This document shows positions 9,191 to 17,738 of a DNA stretch of 64,000 nt, in pieces. Location: assembly GCA_049969475.1 (NCBI GenBank), contig JBMFOU010000014.1, positions 11,149 through 75,148 of the forward strand, given 5' to 3'. Source of the DNA: UBA2030 sp049969475 (lineage in GTDB: Bacteria; Bacteroidota; Bacteroidia; Bacteroidales; TTA-H9). The notes beneath the pieces are model-generated. The model saw only the letters and a program-made list of their open reading frames with translations. It had not been told where the DNA came from and searched no databases. A program made the position numbers and the translations under genes. Positions within the stretch are counted from its first letter, which is position 1; the number at the start of each line of letters is the position of its first letter.

Positions 9191-10882
9191 TCAGGCGCCG
9201 ATTTTTGTATTTACAATTTCAAGGATTTCCTTTTCAGCCGTGAGTGCTTTCTTTTCTATTTCTGCCCCTCTGTTAATGAGATCCTGGGCCTGGGTTTTAT
9301 TGTCCAATCCGGCGGCATTAATTTTAACATTTAGAAATGCACCCATAACGGCTGTACGGGCACAGAGAGCTCCCACTCCTGCATCGCTCAACGAATTGGG
9401 ATTTCCATGTTCTGCCATGGCTTTAATAATTTCGAAGGCTTCCAACGACTTTTCCATGGTGCCCAGGGGTGTGAGGGTAGCGTACAGGGTGGCTTCCTGA
9501 ATAGCCTTTTTACGGGCTGCCTTTTCTTCATCGGTTGCTTTGGGCAGGCCAAAGGCATCCATGATCTTATTGAATGCCCGGGTATCTTCATCTACCAGAT
9601 GAAGGAGTTCTTCCATGAGATGATGGCCTTTTTCGGCCCAATCGCTGAAAAATTCCCACTTCTCGTCCCAGCCGGGTTTATGTGCACTGAGATTCGCCAC
9701 CATGGTACCCAGCGCTGCAGCCAAAGCACCCACATAGGCTGAAATGCTTCCACCGCCAGGTGCCGGAGATTCGGAAGCTGTTTCGTAGGCAAAGCCCTTT
9801 GAGGTAAGGTCAACCAGCAGCTTTTGTTTCTCTTCGGCTGCCAGCATGTATTCAATAATCTTTTCCTCTGGTTTGAAAGGCTTCAGGTCGTCGAGTCCCA
9901 TGCTTTTGACGGCAATCTTTATCAGCTCACTGTCGGGAACGCCAAGGCTTCGCTGCTGTTTGCGCAGAAAATACCGACCTGCTTCGAGGATGGCCCGTGC
10001 TGGCACCAGACCTACAATCTCGGTACCTGTAACTCGCAGCCCCCGCTGACGGGCTTTTTCCGAAACCTCTTCAAAAGCTATATGCAAGGGCGTCTGAGAA
10101 ATATTGGTAATGTTCATCGATACCTGAGCAATGCCATATTCATCGATAAACCAGCCGATGGCCTTGGTTCCCTTGAGCGTTCCCGGAATCCAAATTTCGT
10201 TGCCGTTTTCGTCTTTTTTAATTTTTCCGGTAACTGGATTTCCTTCACGTAGGGGCCGGCCTTTTTCTCTTACGTCGAATGCCACCGCATTAGCCCTACG
10301 GGTGGAAGTGGTATTGAGGTTGAAATTGACGGCGATAAGAAAATCGCGGGCTCCGATGGCTGTGGCTCCAGCGGTGGCATTAAACTCGGCCGGCCCAAAA
10401 TCCGGCTTCCATTCGGGTTTAGCGAGTTTCTCCGGCAATCCTTCATATTCCCCTGCTCTAACATGGGCAAGATTGCGCCTTTCAGGCGTAAAAGCTGCAT
10501 TTTCGTAGCAATACACCGGAATGCCCAGTTCTCTCCCTACGCGTTCACCCAATTTCCTGGCATACTCCACAGTTTCTTCCATGCTAATGTTAGCTACTGG
10601 TACCAGCGGACATACATCCGTGGCACCAAAGCGGGGATGAGCTCCTTTATGTTTACGCATATCGATTACCTCGGATGCCTTGCGAATGGCTCGGAATGCT
10701 GCTTCAATCACGGGTTCTGGTTCTCCAACAAAGGTAACCACTGTTCGGTTGGTGGCCTGTCCGGGGTCTACATCCAGCAGCCTCACCCCTTCCACACTCT
10801 CTATTTCTGCAGTTATCTGACGGATGATGCCCATATCGCGTCCTTCACTGAAGTTGGGCACACATTCGATAAGTTTTTTCAT
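9191..10882 (-). CDS. ftcD: Bifunctional glutamate formimidoyltransferase / formimidotetrahydrofolate cyclodeaminase
   Basis: A 563-residue fused enzyme of histidine breakdown. It moves the formimino group from N-formimino-L-glutamate to tetrahydrofolate, then deaminates and cyclises it to 5,10-methenyl-THF. The N-terminal transferase half starts KKLIECVPNFSEGRD and carries HKGAHPRFGATD, whose His82 has the same number as the catalytic His82 of the porcine enzyme. The cyclodeaminase half starts near residue 345 and contains the SPAPGGGSISAYVGALAA folate-site signature. The ATG at 10882 is chosen because the TACCTTTGC promoter core lies between it and the longer frame's start. No hut genes are adjacent. 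Confidence 0.95.
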   Translation of the reverse strand: MKKLIECVPNFSEGRDMGIIRQITAEIESVEGVRLLDVDPGQATNRTVVTFVGEPEPVIEAAFRAIRKASEVIDMRKHKGAHPRFGATDVCPLVPVANISMEETVEYARKLGERVGRELGIPVYCYENAAFTPERRNLAHVRAGEYEGLPEKLAKPEWKPDFGPAEFNATAGATAIGARDFLIAVNFNLNTTSTRRANAVAFDVREKGRPLREGNPVTGKIKKDENGNEIWIPGTLKGTKAIGWFIDEYGIAQVSMNITNISQTPLHIAFEEVSEKARQRGLRVTGTEIVGLVPARAILEAGRYFLRKQQRSLGVPDSELIKIAVKSMGLDDLKPFKPEEKIIEYMLAAEEKQKLLVDLTSKGFAYETASESPAPGGGSISAYVGALAAALGTMVANLSAHKPGWDEKWEFFSDWAEKGHHLMEELLHLVDEDTRAFNKIMDAFGLPKATDEEKAARKKAIQEATLYATLTPLGTMEKSLEAFEIIKAMAEHGNPNSLSDAGVGALCARTAVMGAFLNVKINAAGLDNKTQAQDLINRGAEIEKKALTAEKEILEIVNTKIGA

Positions 10883-10924
10883 AAGTGAATGATTTATAAT
10901 ACTTCTGTTGTTTTCTCTGGTTTT

Positions 10925-10957
10925 GCAAAGGTATTGGCTTGATAGCATTCCTGCAAA
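10925..10957 (-). promoter_or_regulatory. Promoter of ftcD (TTTG-N20-TACCTTTGC)
   Basis: On the minus strand TTTG (10954-10957) and TACCTTTGC (10925-10933) are 20 bases apart, close to the 19-base consensus. The leader is about 35 bases. Confidence 0.7.
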
Positions 10958-11035
10958 CCTTTGCGGAAGAGGAAAGCTCAGCAGGGAAGTATGTCTAAAA
11001 TGTTGTATTTTCGGCGGACTTAAATAATAACCTGT

Positions 11036-12994
11036 ATGAAATTGAGATTTTGGCTGATAGGTTTTGTGATCGGGACCCTAAGCTTAGAAGCACAGGTAAA
11101 TCATCTCAATCCAGTCCCATTCACCCGAGTGAAGCTGAACGATGCTTTTTGGGCACCCCGCATTCAAACCAATCACGAGGTTACCATTCCTATTTCCATT
11201 CAGAAAAGCCGCGAAACGGGGCGCATTCAGAATTTTGTGGTGGCAGCCCGCCTGGCGCCCGGTAGTTTTTGCTCCAAATATCCTTTCGACGACAGCGATG
11301 TTTTTAAAATCATTGAAGGGGCCAGCTATTCCTTACAACTCTTCCCCGATACCCGACTTGAGGCTACGCTCGACACGCTGATCCATTATATTGCTCTGGC
11401 TCAGGAGCCCGATGGATATCTATACACCAACCGAACCATCGATTCCAACAATCTTCATCCCTGGGTAAGCCGAAAGCGCTGGGAAAACGATCCCATACTC
11501 AGTCATGAGTTATACAATGTGGGGCATTTGTATGAAGCGGCCGTTGCCCATTACCAGGCTACGGGAAAACGTACACTGCTCGATGTGGCCATTAAAAATG
11601 CAGACCTCGTTGCCCGGGATTTCCTCGACCGGGGCTTGAAATTCTATCCGGGACATCAAGAGATTGAGTTGGCTCTTGTAAAACTCTACCGCGTAACGGG
11701 AAATGAACGTTATCTGCAATTGGCTAAGTATTTTTTGGATATCAGGAAAGGGGGAGAAGTATACAACCAGGCACATAAGCCAGTGGTAGAGCAGGACGAA
11801 ATTATTGGGCATGCGGTGCGGGCCACCTATATGTATTGCGGAATGGCTGATGTAGCTGCACTAACAGGCGAAAAGGCCTATCAGGATGCCATTCGGCGCA
11901 TATGGAACGACATGATAAGAGGTAAATATTACATAACGGGTGGAATTGGCAGCGACGCGTCCAACGAAGGTTTCGGACCAGCCTATCATCTGCCCAACGA
12001 AACAGCATATTGTGAAACCTGCGCTTCTATCGGCAACGTGTTGTGGAACTACCGAATGTTTCTGATGGATGCCGATGCCCGCTATCTCGATGTTGCCGAG
12101 CGAACCCTGTATAATGCACTTTTGTCGGGGGTATCGCTCAGCGGTGACCGATTTTTTTATCCCAATCCTCTCGAATCGAACGGCCAACATAAGCGGGCCG
12201 AATGGTTTGGCTGTGCTTGCTGCCCTTCTAATATCTGCCGCTTTCTTCCTTCCTTACCTGGATTTTTCTATGCTTACAATGCTGACCGGCTCTACGTTAA
12301 TTTCTATGCAGGGGGTACTGCTAATCCCCTCGATGGCGTGGTCATTGAAACCTTTACCCATTATCCCTGGGAGGGGAATATTGCAATGGTTTTAAAAGAA
12401 GTAAGGGGAATGCCGGGTCGGTTGGCTTTGCGTATTCCGGGATGGGCGAGGGGAGAGGCCGTTCCGTCGGATCTCTACAGGTTCACCAACAGGAAACCTT
12501 CCGAAATATGCATTGCTGTGAATGGTCAGGCAGTCAATTATACCATGGAAAAGGGCTTTGCTATTATACAGCGCGATTGGCAGCCCGGCGATCGAATAGA
12601 CCTCACTCTTTCGATGCCGGTGAAATTTGTGGTGGCTCACCCGGAGGTGAAAGAAGACTCAGGAAAAGTGGCCCTGCAACGGGGGCCTCTGGTGTACTGC
12701 CTCGAATGGCCCGACCAATTAGTGGAGGAAACAGATGCTACTGAGTTAGATTCACTAGCTAATCTCTGGGACATTTCGCTTATGAAGATCGACACCTCTG
12801 CAGCCATTCAAGTAAGGCCCTTCGAAGGTTTGCTCCCGGGCACTTTGGTATTGGAGGGAAAGGCATTCGTGACGGGGTCAGGCAAGAAAGAATGGTCTGA
12901 AGTGCACTTCAGGGCTATTCCTTATTTTGAATGGGCAAATCGGGGCCCGGGCCGCATGCGGGTATGGTTGCCCGTGGCAGATCGTAAGCTTTGA
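11036..12994 (+). CDS. Exported GH127 beta-L-arabinofuranosidase-type glycoside hydrolase
   Basis: A 652-residue protein with a signal peptide (cleavage after about A19) and an alpha/alpha-toroid catalytic domain typical of GH127 (formerly DUF1680). The unusual cysteine-based active site of this family is visible: E327-T-C329 in NETAYCETCASIGN, and C395-C396 in WFGCACCPSN. By homology to HypBA1 (Glu338, Cys340, Cys417, Cys418) these bind zinc, and C395 is the likely nucleophile. GH127 members remove terminal beta-L-arabinofuranose; related families act on other sugars, so the substrate is inferred. It stands alone, without SusCD, and ends 4 bases from the converging gldB. Confidence 0.9.
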   Translation: MKLRFWLIGFVIGTLSLEAQVNHLNPVPFTRVKLNDAFWAPRIQTNHEVTIPISIQKSRETGRIQNFVVAARLAPGSFCSKYPFDDSDVFKIIEGASYSLQLFPDTRLEATLDTLIHYIALAQEPDGYLYTNRTIDSNNLHPWVSRKRWENDPILSHELYNVGHLYEAAVAHYQATGKRTLLDVAIKNADLVARDFLDRGLKFYPGHQEIELALVKLYRVTGNERYLQLAKYFLDIRKGGEVYNQAHKPVVEQDEIIGHAVRATYMYCGMADVAALTGEKAYQDAIRRIWNDMIRGKYYITGGIGSDASNEGFGPAYHLPNETAYCETCASIGNVLWNYRMFLMDADARYLDVAERTLYNALLSGVSLSGDRFFYPNPLESNGQHKRAEWFGCACCPSNICRFLPSLPGFFYAYNADRLYVNFYAGGTANPLDGVVIETFTHYPWEGNIAMVLKEVRGMPGRLALRIPGWARGEAVPSDLYRFTNRKPSEICIAVNGQAVNYTMEKGFAIIQRDWQPGDRIDLTLSMPVKFVVAHPEVKEDSGKVALQRGPLVYCLEWPDQLVEETDATELDSLANLWDISLMKIDTSAAIQVRPFEGLLPGTLVLEGKAFVTGSGKKEWSEVHFRAIPYFEWANRGPGRMRVWLPVADRKL

Positions 12995-12998
12995 AGTC

Positions 12999-14003
12999 CT
13001 ATCGGGGCGGCTTATATCCGGAACGGTCGAAAATACTCCTGAAATTTGTGTTATTGAGTATCGAAGCTAAATTTTCTTTAGGGTGATTTTTTAAGTAAGC
13101 TCTTACAATCTGCCAACCCATAAACTGGCCCGTACGTCCTGGGGCTCCCTCAGGAAAACCCTGCGTGGTAGGGCCTTCACCCACAAATTTGTTAATAACA
13201 CTTTTCTCTCGACTAAACAAAAGGTTCTGACCCGTCAGAAAAGCCCACATCTCTTTTTCATTCGACAAACACCATTCATATTGCTCAGGCGTATAGCCGA
13301 TTAGCAAATGCGAAGGTACTTCAGGAAGAATTTTTTCAGTTGCTGCCAACAGTAAACCTTGGGCTATCATTTGTTCGATAAGTGCACCATCATCCGGATA
13401 TTCGGCCATACGAGCTATCAGTATGGTTTTAATAACGTCAGGCACCAGATTGTCAGGTGTCATTCGGCGAGTGATATACACCGGAATATGGACTGACCGA
13501 TATCCCTGAAAATCGTTACCCAGATAGTTATCCAGCGGAATTACGAGCACGGAATCTTTTGTAAAAATACCATGTTCGATATCGAAACCACTAATATAGC
13601 TGTAAACATGTGAGGGCGGATTCCAATCCGGAAAGTAAAATTTCAGGTAGCGAAAGGCTTCGGTTAGTTGCGACTCCACTGTTTTTAAGTCAGGAAAAAC
13701 TCGGGTGCTTTTTACATAGGCTTCGATGATGACTGGGTCGTTGAGATAATTTTCCATCTGTAGCAAGCTGGCCGGATTGTTATATTCTTCTCCGATAAAA
13801 AGGGGATATTTCGCGGCCAGTTTTTTCATCTCTGTGGGCAAACTGTCTGCCTTTACGCGAAAAAGATCTACTTCATAGCGCTCAATGTGTACAGGCTTTA
13901 TCTTTATCCCTCTCAGGTCAGGCTTGTCGCTTCTTTTACAACCAGTTAGAAGCAAGAAGAAAGCAGGGATTAACCAAAAGAGGTGAACAAACTTTTTTAT
14001 CAT
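12999..14003 (-). CDS. gldB: Gliding-motility-type lipoprotein GldB
   Basis: A 334-residue lipoprotein. A hydrophobic signal peptide ends in the lipobox LLTGC, so C22 is lipidated. The body matches GldB in length and in conserved blocks such as YEVDLF, YPLFIGEEY, and the GFDIEHGIFTKDSV and YPDDGALIEQM regions. GldB is required for gliding in Flavobacterium, and homologues also occur in non-gliding Bacteroidota. No other gld or por core gene is in the window. It lies 75 bases downstream of a barrel protein gene on the same strand, behind a terminator. Confidence 0.82.
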   Translation of the reverse strand: MIKKFVHLFWLIPAFFLLLTGCKRSDKPDLRGIKIKPVHIERYEVDLFRVKADSLPTEMKKLAAKYPLFIGEEYNNPASLLQMENYLNDPVIIEAYVKSTRVFPDLKTVESQLTEAFRYLKFYFPDWNPPSHVYSYISGFDIEHGIFTKDSVLVIPLDNYLGNDFQGYRSVHIPVYITRRMTPDNLVPDVIKTILIARMAEYPDDGALIEQMIAQGLLLAATEKILPEVPSHLLIGYTPEQYEWCLSNEKEMWAFLTGQNLLFSREKSVINKFVGEGPTTQGFPEGAPGRTGQFMGWQIVRAYLKNHPKENLASILNNTNFRSIFDRSGYKPPR

Positions 14004-14027
14004 AACCGAAATCTATTGAAAAACAAA

Positions 14028-14060
14028 AGGTTCCTGTATCAAGCGCTGACCCAGGAACCT
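14028..14060 (-). terminator. Terminator between the barrel gene at 14079 and gldB
   Basis: On the minus strand AGGTTCCTG (14060-14052) and CAGGAACCT (14036-14028) form a 9-bp stem followed by TTTTGTTTTT. It should end the transcript of the gene at 14079-14687. Confidence 0.75.
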
Positions 14061-14078
14061 ATGGCGTTTATTTTTGAT

Positions 14079-14687
14079 TTAGAGTATTTTCCATCCCAGA
14101 CTTACGTTGAACATGCGTGGTTTGATACTCTGTCCGGTTTCGGTGGAAATGTTATTGAGTCCTATTTCGTATCTCACATCGAAGGTAAACATCAGCACAT
14201 CTACTCCAGCACCGAGGGTGGCAGCCCATACAGCATCTTTGAGTTTAATTTCGTCTGCAGTTGCTGACAAATTATTGATTTTTAGTTTTTTGTTTAATGC
14301 AAAAGAAGCTACCGGACCTGCGAATACCCGCAGTTTGGCAACCGGTGTGTTTAACAACTTATTTCCGATAAGCAAGGGAATATCAAGCGCAGTCATTGAG
14401 TATTCGTAATTATCTATTCCTGAACCTCCTGTGGCTGTCAGGTTGAATTTACCACCCCTGCCGGAAATCATGAGCTCGGGCTGAAAATAAGTTTTTCCTC
14501 CTAAGCGTGCAAAGGCTCCTAATTGCAGACCTGATTTGCTTTGTTCTTTTAGAATATTAACATTCTCTCCCATGTCGGTGGAGAGTCGGTTGACATTGAG
14601 GCCTATTTTGGGCCCGAAAGAGAGCTGTCCGAATATCATCAGGCTGTTTAAAAGAAAAAACATGGCAAACAGTGCAGTCTTTTTCAT
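14079..14687 (-). CDS. Outer-membrane beta-barrel protein, PorT-like fold
   Basis: A 202-residue small barrel with a signal peptide (about 1-20, ending MIFGQ). The pattern SFGPKIGLNVNRL, then LGAFARLGGKTYFQPELMIS and ALDIPLLIGNKLL, is the typical layout of the Bacteroidota OMP_b-brl_2 (PorT-like) family, with a C-terminal aromatic-hydrophobic strand ending WKIL. No function can be assigned beyond an outer-membrane location. A TAAATTTGC promoter core lies 22 bases before the ATG. Confidence 0.82.
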   Translation of the reverse strand: MKKTALFAMFFLLNSLMIFGQLSFGPKIGLNVNRLSTDMGENVNILKEQSKSGLQLGAFARLGGKTYFQPELMISGRGGKFNLTATGGSGIDNYEYSMTALDIPLLIGNKLLNTPVAKLRVFAGPVASFALNKKLKINNLSATADEIKLKDAVWAATLGAGVDVLMFTFDVRYEIGLNNISTETGQSIKPRMFNVSLGWKIL

Positions 14688-14709
14688 AGATAAGCGTTTT
14701 GGTGTTGCG

Positions 14710-14718
14710 GCAAATTTA
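14710..14718 (-). promoter_or_regulatory. -7 element of the barrel gene
   Basis: TAAATTTGC on the minus strand, exact consensus; leader of about 15 bases. Confidence 0.6.
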
Positions 14719-14792
14719 CTATTTCCTGAAATCTTTCTAAAAAATTAGTTGAAGATGTAAGTATAAAAACCCCCCTTCGCATGGAAATTTTG

Positions 14793-14801
14793 TATATTTG
14801 G
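14793..14801 (+). promoter_or_regulatory. -7 element of the histidine kinase gene
   Basis: TATATTTGG fits TAnnTTTG. It lies inside the longer open frame and points to the ATG at 14820. Confidence 0.5.
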
Positions 14802-14819
14802 ATGGGTATTTCTTTCAAA

Positions 14820-16937
14820 ATGCGTCATTTTCTTTTCATCCTGGCAGCTATTTCATTTGCAGTTTTGCAAGGATATGCGAAACCTGAAAATGTAGTTTTG
14901 AGTTCTTCAGAGCAGAGCTGGTTGAAGCAACATGCATCCCAAATCCGGTTTGCCCCCAATCCTACCTGGCCCCCGGCCGAGTTTGTCGATGATTCTGGAA
15001 ATTATCGGGGTATTGCAGCTGAATATATAGAAAGGATTGAAAATCAGTTGGGCATAAAATTCCAGAGGGTAGAGTTCAAGACCTGGGCTGAGATTTTGAA
15101 TGCATTGGAGCAGGGGAAGGTGGATTTTGTGGCTGGCATCCATAAAAATGCAGAAAGGGAGCAGTTTCTGGAGTTTACGGGCACTTACCTTGAGGCTCCC
15201 GTGGTAGTTTTGTGCAGAAACGATTTTTATGATAAATACCACTCGGGCGATCTAAGGGGTTTGCGTTTGGCCTGCACCGAGGGCTATGCGAGTATAAATC
15301 ATGTAATAGCGAATTTTCCTGATGCCCAAATTATTACTACCCCAACAGATTTGAGCGCCTTGCTTATGGCCTCACTGGGAAATGTGGACGGGGCTATAGT
15401 AGATATCTTAACTGCCAGCTACCTTGCTCAAAAATATGGAATTACCCATCTGGCTCTGGCTACCGAAACCGGATTCAATTGGGAGATTGGAATGGCCGTT
15501 AGGAAAGAGTATGCCCCGCTGGCAGGTATAATTGATAAGGTATTATCTTCCATTTCTGAAGAAGAGAAAGAAAGCATTTACGAGAAATGGGTTAATGTTA
15601 AAATGCCTGATATTGAAGATTACAAAACAATTCGTCTACAGCGAATATTATGGATTTCTCTGGCTGTATTAGCTGTGCTGGTCGGGTTGGGTGCAGTGAT
15701 ATCGGTGAGTCTTCGGAGGGAGGTGGCCCGTAAAACAGCTGCCTTGCGAGTTGCTAATAAGCAACTGGAGGCCCTGCTCGAAAGTCTTCAGCGTGAAATT
15801 CAGGAAAAAAATCATGTGGCCGACTTGCTCGAACAAAATGCCCGAAAACTCAGCGACATTTTCAATGCTGTAAGCGATGGTATCCTTATAATTGAACTGC
15901 AGAATAAAACCATTACTGAATGTAATGCCCGTGCTGCCGAGTTGTTATGCTTTATCTCACCCGATTTCCTTCTCAATAAAAATATTTCAGACTTGCCTTT
16001 GTCCGACAGGGGTTTGACAGAAGAACATCTTTTTGAACTTATGAATAATACCCTGAAAACAGGGGAAAGCCATACTACGATTCATTCGACATGCATGAAT
16101 GGCAGAGACTTGAGGCTCGCGTTAAATTTGCGTAAAATCGTTTTGCGGAAATCGGAAAGTATTTTAGTGGTTATCAGGGATGTGACAGAAAGTTACCATT
16201 ACGAGGAACAACTCAGGCTGGCCATGGAAGAGGCCCAGCGCAACGATCGCCTGAAATCTGCCTTTCTTAGAAACATAAGCCATGAATTCCGTACACCCAT
16301 GAATGGAATTTTGGGGTTTGCTAATCTTCTGAAAGACAGAGAAATGAGAGAAAAATACTTAGATGAGTTCCTCGATCGCATTGAAAAGAGCGGGAATCGT
16401 TTTCTGAACTTAATCGATGAAATGGTGGAAATCTCCAAGTTGGAGTCAGGTGAGGTATCTATGGTTTTCGAAAAAATTGATTTAAAGGAGTTTTTAGAAG
16501 AAATGAGAATTGAATTTATGCCTGAAGCCCAGGCGAAAGGTCTTTTCCTGATTGTTAAGGAGGATGTGCGTTGCCAAGAAGTGGAATGTTATGCTGATAG
16601 GACGGTTTTAAAATCGATTTTAAAACATATCATACGTAATGCCATTAAATATAGCTCGCAGGGAATTATTGAGTTGGGATATTACCGGAAAATGGAAGAA
16701 ACGGAAATCTACATCAAGGATCAGGGCATTGGGATACCTCCCGATAAATTGGAGTCTGTTTTAAATTTGTTTGAGCAAGCCGATCCAGAGGATATGGATG
16801 TTCGGGAAGGAATAGGATTAGGACTCAGTATTGCCCGCAAATTCTCACATCTGCTGGGTGGCCAAATATGGATAGAGAGCAAGGAGCACCAGGGTACCAT
16901 AGTTTATTTAAGCATTCCTGACCAGCGGTTAGATTGA
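14820..16937 (+). CDS. Sensor histidine kinase with periplasmic amino-acid-binding-type sensor domain
   Basis: A 705-residue sensor kinase. Order: signal peptide (about 1-20), a bacterial extracellular solute-binding family 3 domain (about 25-265, with IRFAPNPTWPPAEFVDDSG and the GKVDFVAGI block), a transmembrane helix (about 275-300), a short coiled coil, a PAS-like domain (about 335-460), a HisKA helix with phospho-acceptor H488 in the NISHEFRTPMNGIL box, and a HATPase domain with N, G1 (DQGIGIPPDK), F and G2 (GIGLGLSIARK) boxes. It presumably senses a small periplasmic ligand. There is no receiver domain and no neighbouring response regulator. The start follows the promoter core and the signal peptide. 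Confidence 0.92.
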   Translation: MRHFLFILAAISFAVLQGYAKPENVVLSSSEQSWLKQHASQIRFAPNPTWPPAEFVDDSGNYRGIAAEYIERIENQLGIKFQRVEFKTWAEILNALEQGKVDFVAGIHKNAEREQFLEFTGTYLEAPVVVLCRNDFYDKYHSGDLRGLRLACTEGYASINHVIANFPDAQIITTPTDLSALLMASLGNVDGAIVDILTASYLAQKYGITHLALATETGFNWEIGMAVRKEYAPLAGIIDKVLSSISEEEKESIYEKWVNVKMPDIEDYKTIRLQRILWISLAVLAVLVGLGAVISVSLRREVARKTAALRVANKQLEALLESLQREIQEKNHVADLLEQNARKLSDIFNAVSDGILIIELQNKTITECNARAAELLCFISPDFLLNKNISDLPLSDRGLTEEHLFELMNNTLKTGESHTTIHSTCMNGRDLRLALNLRKIVLRKSESILVVIRDVTESYHYEEQLRLAMEEAQRNDRLKSAFLRNISHEFRTPMNGILGFANLLKDREMREKYLDEFLDRIEKSGNRFLNLIDEMVEISKLESGEVSMVFEKIDLKEFLEEMRIEFMPEAQAKGLFLIVKEDVRCQEVECYADRTVLKSILKHIIRNAIKYSSQGIIELGYYRKMEETEIYIKDQGIGIPPDKLESVLNLFEQADPEDMDVREGIGLGLSIARKFSHLLGGQIWIESKEHQGTIVYLSIPDQRLD

Positions 16938-16980
16938 CTTCATGCTTTCACCCCTCTGAGTAGCCGGTGCGTATTTTGAA

Positions 16981-16989
16981 TATTTTTGC
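16981..16989 (+). promoter_or_regulatory. -7 element of the PorT-like gene / nadE run
   Basis: TATTTTTGC, exact consensus, 20 bases before the ATG at 17010. Confidence 0.65.
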
Positions 16990-17009
16990 ACTGAAAATAA
17001 CTAATCACC

Positions 17010-17726
17010 ATGAAAAGAAAGCTTTTGTTTCTTTTACTGCTCTCAGGGGTGTTTATTCTGAATGCCCAGGAGACTCCCAAAAAGTTTCAGTTTGGTATGC
17101 GTTTCTCCCCGAATTTCAACTGGCTGGATCCTGCAACATCAAACTATAAAAACGACGGAGGGAAGATAGGTTTTGGCTGGGGTTTGGTAGCCGACATTCA
17201 TTTGATTGATAATTATTATTTCAGCACAGGCTTCAATCTGAGTTACCTGGGCGGAAAACTCAGTTACCCGGTGGACTATCCCATGGTGGTCGACACGCAG
17301 TCTTACCCGGTTAACGTAAATGGTAAGCTTTACAGAAAGTACCAGTTCAGATTTCTCGAAATTCCCTTGCTTTTTAAAATGAAAACCCGGGAATTCAATA
17401 ACGGGCTAAGATACTTTGGGATTATGGGCCTGGTTCCTGCATTCAACTTGCGCACCCGGGCCGATGACGTATTTTACCCGGAAGGTAGCCAGAGTATCAA
17501 AAATTCTCCGGACGTGTCTTATCAGGTTAATGCTATGAAACTCTCGGTGGATGTAGGGGGAGGAATTGAAATACCCATCGACAAATCGACATACTTTATG
17601 ATGGGCCTTACCTACAGTAATGGTTTTACCGATTTGCTCTCCGGATACAACAATCATCCCCTGGTAAGGGCGCAGGAAGAGGCCATTCAGCATTATCTCG
17701 AATTGACTCTTGCTGTAATTTTCTAA
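17010..17726 (+). CDS. PorT-like outer-membrane beta-barrel protein
   Basis: A 238-residue barrel with a signal peptide (about 1-20, ending LNAQ). The KFQFGMRFSPNFNWL start, the FRFLEIPLLFKMKT strand and the DVGGGIEIPIDKSTYFMMGL strand fit the PorT/OMP_b-brl_2 family. PorT itself is a type IX secretion component, but many paralogues share this fold, so I do not give that symbol. It starts a plus-strand run and is followed 12 bases later by nadE. Confidence 0.8.
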   Translation: MKRKLLFLLLLSGVFILNAQETPKKFQFGMRFSPNFNWLDPATSNYKNDGGKIGFGWGLVADIHLIDNYYFSTGFNLSYLGGKLSYPVDYPMVVDTQSYPVNVNGKLYRKYQFRFLEIPLLFKMKTREFNNGLRYFGIMGLVPAFNLRTRADDVFYPEGSQSIKNSPDVSYQVNAMKLSVDVGGGIEIPIDKSTYFMMGLTYSNGFTDLLSGYNNHPLVRAQEEAIQHYLELTLAVIF

Positions 17727-17738
17727 AAGATTGAATAA

